DNA of 64,000 nt from Euglena gracilis (taxonomy: Eukaryota > Euglenida > Euglenophyceae > Euglenales): positions 15,368,947-15,432,946 of the forward strand of contig CP154957.1 of the NCBI GenBank assembly GCA_039621445.1, in the 5' to 3' direction. The notes under the pieces were generated by a model, which made no database searches, was not told the origin of the DNA, and saw only the letters and a list, made by a program, of their open reading frames with translations. Below, piece by piece: positions 59,315 through 64,000 of this stretch. The translations under genes were made by a program, and so were the position numbers. Positions within the stretch are counted from its first letter, which is position 1. The number at the start of each line of letters is the position of its first letter.

Positions 59315-62173
59315 CCCGGCAGAAATGCTGGAGAGGTTGTGCAAAAGGTCCTCCTGGGGCCCCCCCCAAACACATGTCTTGATGGGATCCGGAGGGTGCG
59401 CGAGCAAAGCTCCAGCACATCGACGTCCACCCCTGTGCACCATGGGCGGAACACATATGACAAACCTGTGACCCCTCGGGATATATTTTTTCGCCCGAAA
59501 TCCAGGGCTAGGGGTGAGCTTGGAAATTTTTCTGGGATTTGGAGCAAAAATCCAAAAAAAATAGCGAAATTTTTTTCTTCTAGGGCTGCACACCGGGAAA
59601 CACATAAAAAATGCCTTTCCCGCCCTCACTTTTAAGCATATTGCACATGTTATGATGCTTGGCTGATTTCAACATTATAAAATTTTCGCTGTCCATCTCT
59701 TTGTATCCCAAAACCTTGTCCATAAAAGTCTCAGCAAGTCGAAAAAATCCCTCCTTCGGTGTTGTCCGGGGGGTTACAGCTCGGATCCCGGAGTAGGAAC
59801 CCAGGGAGGGCTTACTTGATGCATCATTGAGTGACGAGCAAGGCCATAAAATGCGTGCACACATCACCACAGGTTGCTAAGGACCCTCAGGGGGGAGGGT
59901 CCAGCTCAGAGACTGGAAAATTTAAGCTGGCTGGAAAAAGGCTGCTGGCTGACCTCCTCCCTCAGGGGTCCTGGGCTGGAGCTGTTCATCAAAATCTAAA
60001 CTTCAATAATGTCCAAAAAACTGCCAATTATGCAAATTTTTTTTTACCCCGGATTTGCCCTGGCCGCCCCTTCTCGACCCATTTTCGCCCAATTTTGACC
60101 CATTATTGCACCCTGGAAGCAAAAAATCCGTTACCATCCAGCCGTCCAAAGGGCGGCTGAAAATAAATGAAACTCATTGATGGGGGGGGGGAGGCAGCTG
60201 GCTGGGAAAAGGCAGCTGGCTGGCTGGACCCGCCAGCCAGAGCAGCCAGAGCCCCCGGAGGGGTGGGGTCAGTTTTTCTTCAGCAACAACTTTCACATCA
60301 CGTTTTAGAGAATCCTTACCAAAAAAACTGGCTCATCTAGATATTGGGCAAAAATGAAATGTTCTAAACTCTGAGCCCTTAACTTGTCCTGTGATCATTC
60401 CATGCCTCAACAGTATGCACCTCGCAAAAACATTTGGCGTGTGTCACATCCTGAAATCTCAAATTCACATTGACACTGCAACCCATGTGAAAATGCAATG
60501 GTAGCAATCTAAATTGAAAATTAAACCACAAATATAACCCGCAGGACATGTATTTTTTCTACCGAAATCCAGGGTTAGGGGGTATATTTGGGGGGGGGGT
60601 TATAGCTCGGGGGAGTTTTTTTGGGATTTTTGGGGGCAAAAAATACAAAAAGCGCAAAATTTTCTCTTCCGGCGTTGCACACCCGGGAAATGCATAAAAC
60701 AACTGCCTTTTCCCCCTCACTTCCGAGTATATTTCACATTCTATGATGCTTAGTTATTTTCCGCACGAAAATTTTGCTCTCTGAACATCTCTTCGAAGCC
60801 AAAAACCTTGTCGATGAAGGTCGCACCATGTCCAAAAAAAAATCCCTGCTTTGGGGTGCCAAGGAGGCACCCCAGGGCAGCTGGAGCTGGGGGGATAGGG
60901 GCGTGGTGGGCTGGCTGCCAGCTAGGAAAATTGAAGCGGTAAAATGAAGTGTAACCTTCCTTTTGATGGGCTGCCACACTCAGCCTTCTTTCAAGAGGAA
61001 TCTTCTGGGATTTTGGTGCTATTGGCACAAAAAATTACATTATGAAACAACAAAATATTAATATTATGAAATATTATGAAATGTTGTTTCCTTTTATTTT
61101 GCATCATAGAAATTGTGCAAAGAGGTGTCGCAACCTGAACTTGCAGGGTGTGGCACAGATTGTGTTATTCCACAGTTGTAGTATGATGCACCCCAGGTTT
61201 AGGGTCAGGTTAGGGTTGACCGATGCAAAGCTGGGTGGGATATCTGGACCCCCTTACATCAACACCGCATCAAAGTTTTACATACCCAAGAAACAGTCTT
61301 ACACACCCAAATTGAAAAATCACGGAAACACAAAATTGGGCGGCTCAATTGCGCGATTGTGCTCGGGGGTAACGGATGGCACACCGATCACCTCGTTCCC
61401 CAACACCAGCGCCAGCGGCTTTGGGTACTCCACCGCCGAGTACAATGCCGCGTCGGCGGTGGTCTCGCAGGCCCACACCTCCACCGCAGGACTGTGCTTG
61501 GTGGTGGTGGGGGGTCGACCCCCCACCCGGCAGTCGGGGGGGGGGGGGGCGGGGTCGACCCCCCCCACCCACTACAGCACCCCGCAAGGAAAAATGCGAT
61601 GGAAAATTGTGACAAAAAATTGGCGCCCCCAGATATGCGGGTAGGCATGGTGGTGGGGGGCCAGACCCCCCCCCACCGACCACCCGTTGGGTTTCGGGGA
61701 TTTCCGTCCAGCCCTGGCCCACCCCCTCCGCCCGCAGGGCCCGCACCGCTGCCGCGGTGGACGGGAAGTGGCGGGTCGGGACGTACTCCGCCGCGCTGAG
61801 GGCTGTCTTCAGCAGCTTCGGGTTCGGCGGGTGCGGCGTGAAGCCGCACGTGATCAGCTCCGTCACCCCTGCGCGAACCCAATGTGCATCTGGATACACT
61901 TAATTTGTGGAACCGACCCCCCCCCCCCAGTCGGTTCTTTGCTGTGTGATAAGATGGGCAACACAGGGGGGGGGGAGCGGCCACCCGGGAGTGACTATGG
62001 GAGCAGCATGAAGGGGGGAGGCAACTTCCCATCCGTTTCCGGAGGAGTGAAACTTCGGGGTGGCTCTTTTTGCCATTTGCCTTTATTTTGGCGCTTCGAG
62101 CCAGAGGGGGTACATACCTTTTTGCAACATAAGAAGAAGAGGCAGCAGCAGCAGGATGCTGATGATGATGACC

Positions 62174-62251
<78 letters not shown>

Positions 62252-62255
62252 TTGT

Positions 62256-62319
<64 letters not shown>

Positions 62320-63879
62320 AAATCATTTTACCCGAAAGAAAGATTTGTCAGCGTTGCATTTTTCAGCCCTCCAGCAGTTGTGATACAGCGAAGGGCGGCA
62401 AATGCCTTTGCGTCAACAACTGAGCAGCGAAGGGTGTCACATCATGTGCAATTTCAACTGCTCTTAAACGCTTCCAGTGGGGGGGTCTCCGTACCGCAAT
62501 CACACCCCGACCTACAGTCCATCCCCCCCCCACACACATAGAGAAAACGAAAAAGTCGGCATTCAGAGCGAACCGATGCAGAAATCGAAGAAGGTTTGGA
62601 AAATAACAGCTGTACAGAAAAGCTGAATCTCCCTCGAGCATAAAACGAATATGAGCAGAAACGTCGTGGTGGGTTCCACATCGCAGGGGGTGGAGGGGAC
62701 CTGCCGTCTCCGCCACCCGGAACATCATCCCCACGTTCTCCGCGCTGCGGACATTGTCAAGGACGATGGTCAGCGGAAAAGTCTGCAGGGCAGCCGCCTG
62801 GCGCTCTCGCTGCCGGAGGTCCACGTTGCGGAGGTACGCCGCGCCAGGCTTCTGTTGAACAAACTCGCGGACAGGTGGTGGAGTGGTCGGGGGGTCCGGG
62901 GGGTGGTATTTTTTGGTGGTGGCATGGATAATTTTGATGGTGGAATATAAATTTTTGGTGGTGGAGTGATATTTTTTGATGGTGGTATGGAAATTTTTGA
63001 TGGTGGAATAGGATTTTTTGGTGGTGGAGTGGTCGGGGGTGGTGCCTTGTCCCAGCTTGGCCTGACCCCTTGGGGGGAAAACCATCTTTTCGCCCCTGGC
63101 ACTGAAGAGTGCAATAACACAAAAACCTGACACCCACAGGTCGAAAATACCGGACCCGCCCAGGCAACCCAGGGGGGGGGGCGACCGGTTCCAAAAGAAG
63201 CCTGCCCCGCGTCGTGGGCGGCGTGGGCGCGCTGCTCCCGCACGAGGAAGGCCACCTGCTGGGCGATGACGCGGACGCTCCGGCAGGCTGCGGCCGGCTG
63301 GGGAGCGGATGCCTGGTCCCCCCGGGTGGAACGTCAGTAATAAATGCGTACTAAATTATCAGAACGAATAACGATAATCGCAGGGTAAATAATAACAAAT
63401 AAGTAATAAACTAACAATGAATAATGCTAAATAATAAACTAAATAATGAAACCTGGAAGGTGCCGGAATGTGATAGAGAATGAGGACGGAAATTTCAGCG
63501 GGGTGAATTGGGAAAAGGTGGAACACCTGAAAATTCTCCAACATTTTTCTATTCTTATGAGAGCTTTTTTGTCAACAATGAAGCATACTGAGGATATTTT
63601 GTTGGAAAAAAGCATGAATGAAAATGTTCATGAATTGCTTTCTCAGACATACACTTACACACAGAAACTCCTCCTGTAACACACCACAAAAAGAAAATTA
63701 ACAGGCGAAAAAATTGGCAGGCTTTCATTCACAGCTGTAGAATGGCACATGCCAAGTGCATGGTCAGAACCTGAGCGATTCGGGTCGTCTGCAATTGCCA
63801 ACGCCTCAGTGCTCCGCGGGAACACAAACGACCGGTAGGCGCGCTCCGCAGAACCGCCGAGAAACTCCTCCGTCGAAAG
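59168..63879 (-). CDS. SpoU/TrmH-family RNA 2'-O-ribose methyltransferase, 5' incomplete
   Basis: Six minus-strand exons: 63777-63879, 63208-63278, 62701-62839, 61720-61868, 61383-61481, 59168-59314; together 708 bases, in frame to a TGA. All three SpoU motifs are present. Motif 1: TIVLDNVRSAENVGMMFRVAE joined to TAGVTELITCGFTPHPPNP. Motif 2: LALVLGNEVIGV. Motif 3: PTFGVKNSLNVGTAMSV and VLRQW. The enzyme would use SAM through the knotted fold to methylate a ribose in tRNA or rRNA; the substrate cannot be told from sequence. The gene continues beyond 63879. Four introns fit NNNCAG...CTGNNNNN or a near variant; one (61869-62700) is ordinary GT-AG. The exon 5-6 junction rests on family length (12 versus about 13 residues between GNEVxGV and the xPxFG motif) and on a degenerate left end. 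Confidence 0.87.
59470..60870. repeat. Two diverged direct copies of a ~330-bp sequence in the last intron
   Basis: About 59480-59790 and 60550-60870 share order and sequence: gaaatccagggyta, gcacacc.gggaaa.gcataaaa, ctatgatgct, aaaaccttgtc.at.aa. Between and after them are gctggctggacc repeats. In both copies the minus strand reads a similar TFxDKVxGxxEM peptide, so they may be relics of a coding element. Confidence 0.6.
61383..61481 (-). CDS. Methyltransferase exon 5 (SpoU motif 2)
   Basis: Starts after CTGCGGTG|GAG so that AEGV-EVWACETT is continuous, as in the family. Ends ATCGGT|GTG after GNEVIG. Confidence 0.85.
61720..61868 (-). CDS. Methyltransferase exon 4
   Basis: Starts after gcgcAG|GGGTGAC and encodes GVTELITCGFTPHPPNPKLL... 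to ALRAEGV. Ends GGGGTG|GGCCAGG. Confidence 0.87.
61869..62700 (-). other. Conventional GT-AG intron
   Basis: Donor GGCAG|GTCCCC, acceptor gcgcAG|GGG, phase 1, restoring ETAGVTEL. It carries the (GAT)n tract. Confidence 0.8.
62156..62318. repeat. (GAT)n microsatellite in an intron
   Basis: About 53 gat units with one gttgtt interruption. Poly-Asp, poly-Met and poly-His frames here are artefacts. Confidence 0.95.
62701..62839 (-). CDS. Methyltransferase exon 3 (SpoU motif 1)
   Basis: Starts after CTGGCGCG|GCG, encodes AYLRNVDLRQRERQ... through NVGMMFRVAETA, and ends GGCAG|GTCCCC. Confidence 0.85.
62840..63207 (-). other. Nonconventional intron with TIR ends
   Basis: GGGCAGGCTTCTTTTGG at the left and CAACAGAAGCCTGGCGCG at the right. 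The flanking 8-mers ACGCGGGG and GCGCGGCG agree at 6 of 8 positions, as expected of a decayed target duplication. The core CAGGCTTCT is shared with the intron at 52608-52875. Confidence 0.75.
63208..63278 (-). CDS. Methyltransferase exon 2
   Basis: Starts after CTGCCGGA|GC and ends GACGCG|GGGCAG. Encodes VRVIAQQVAFLVREQRAHAA. The following intron has inverted ends CAGGCTTCT...AGAAGCCTG. Confidence 0.75.
63777..63879 (-). CDS. Methyltransferase exon 1 (first in window)
   Basis: Follows CCCAG|CTT and encodes LSTEEFLGGSAERAYRSF... to ...ADDPN, ending AATC|GCTCAGG. Joins exon 2 in phase 1 to give DDPNRVRVIAQQV. The 5' border could instead lie further upstream. Confidence 0.6.
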
Positions 63880-64000
63880 CTGGGATGGTATTTGTGTGCA
63901 CATGGCAGGGGTATGCGGTTATACCTGGTGAATGGGAGGGGTGGTCAGAACCCCCCTCCCCCGCCCACAATGACGGTTCGCAAGCAAAATTTTGACCTAA

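Noticed and set aside
62060-62383. Frames with poly-Asp, poly-Met or poly-His
   Set aside because: They are the (GAT)n tract inside a methyltransferase intron.
62849-63201. Reading the methyltransferase intron as GC-AG (CAG|GCTTCT ... AAG|CCT)
   Set aside because: It also keeps frame, but the CAG...CTG rule explains this intron together with those lacking any AG or GC option, and fits the near-duplicated 8-mers.

Overview
The window is nuclear DNA of a eukaryote. Coding islands are short, GC-rich at third codon positions and split by introns. They lie in long stretches of retroelements, foldback repeats, microsatellites and G/C-homopolymer-rich interspersed repeats, and short TTAGGG-type tracts occur internally. 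Most introns that protein homology can place are not GT-AG. Their ends follow the pattern exon|NNNCAG ... CTGNNNNN|exon, with the two ends inverted-complementary. I know this architecture from the nonconventional introns of euglenids, so I infer a euglenozoan, most likely a euglenid such as Euglena. No rRNA, tRNA, spliced-leader RNA or CRISPR array was recognised.

Layout: 1-3985 is a 2-kb unit in tandem. 4-10 kb holds interspersed repeats without a convincing gene. 10.6-10.8 kb has two small coiled-coil exons. 10.87-13.2 kb is a 1.17-kb tandem repeat, each copy with a long foldback hairpin. 13.4-17 kb is a broken Ty3/gypsy-type element with a chromodomain; one half is inverted and a 174-bp hairpin element sits in its integrase. 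19.6-29.8 kb contains two same-orientation DIRS-like tyrosine-recombinase retroelements with their own inverted terminal repeats, plus a third fragment facing them. 30-37 kb is dominated by microsatellites and repeats. 38.1-39.7 kb is a 1.58-kb element with CAGG...CCTG ends and a perfect 8-bp target duplication. 39.5-51.2 kb carries scattered candidate exons between repeats.

The best genes are at the right end, all on the minus strand: a SpoU/TrmH-family RNA 2'-O-ribose methyltransferase (59168-63879, six exons, 5' end outside the window), a La-related (LARP4-like) RNA-binding protein (55269-58014, five exons seen), and a group of exons ending in a stop at 52572 (52572-54220).

Main result: applying NNNCAG...CTGNNNNN to these genes keeps the reading frame and rebuilds the conserved family motifs across junctions. 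One intron (52608-52875) has long terminal inverted repeats and a perfect 8-bp duplication split 5|3 by the splice sites, so splicing restores the pre-insertion sequence exactly. The element at 38125-39702 has the same end design outside a recognised gene, and half of the 52.6-kb intron recurs at 8.3 kb. Together this suggests that nonconventional introns here are, or come from, DNA-transposon-like elements.
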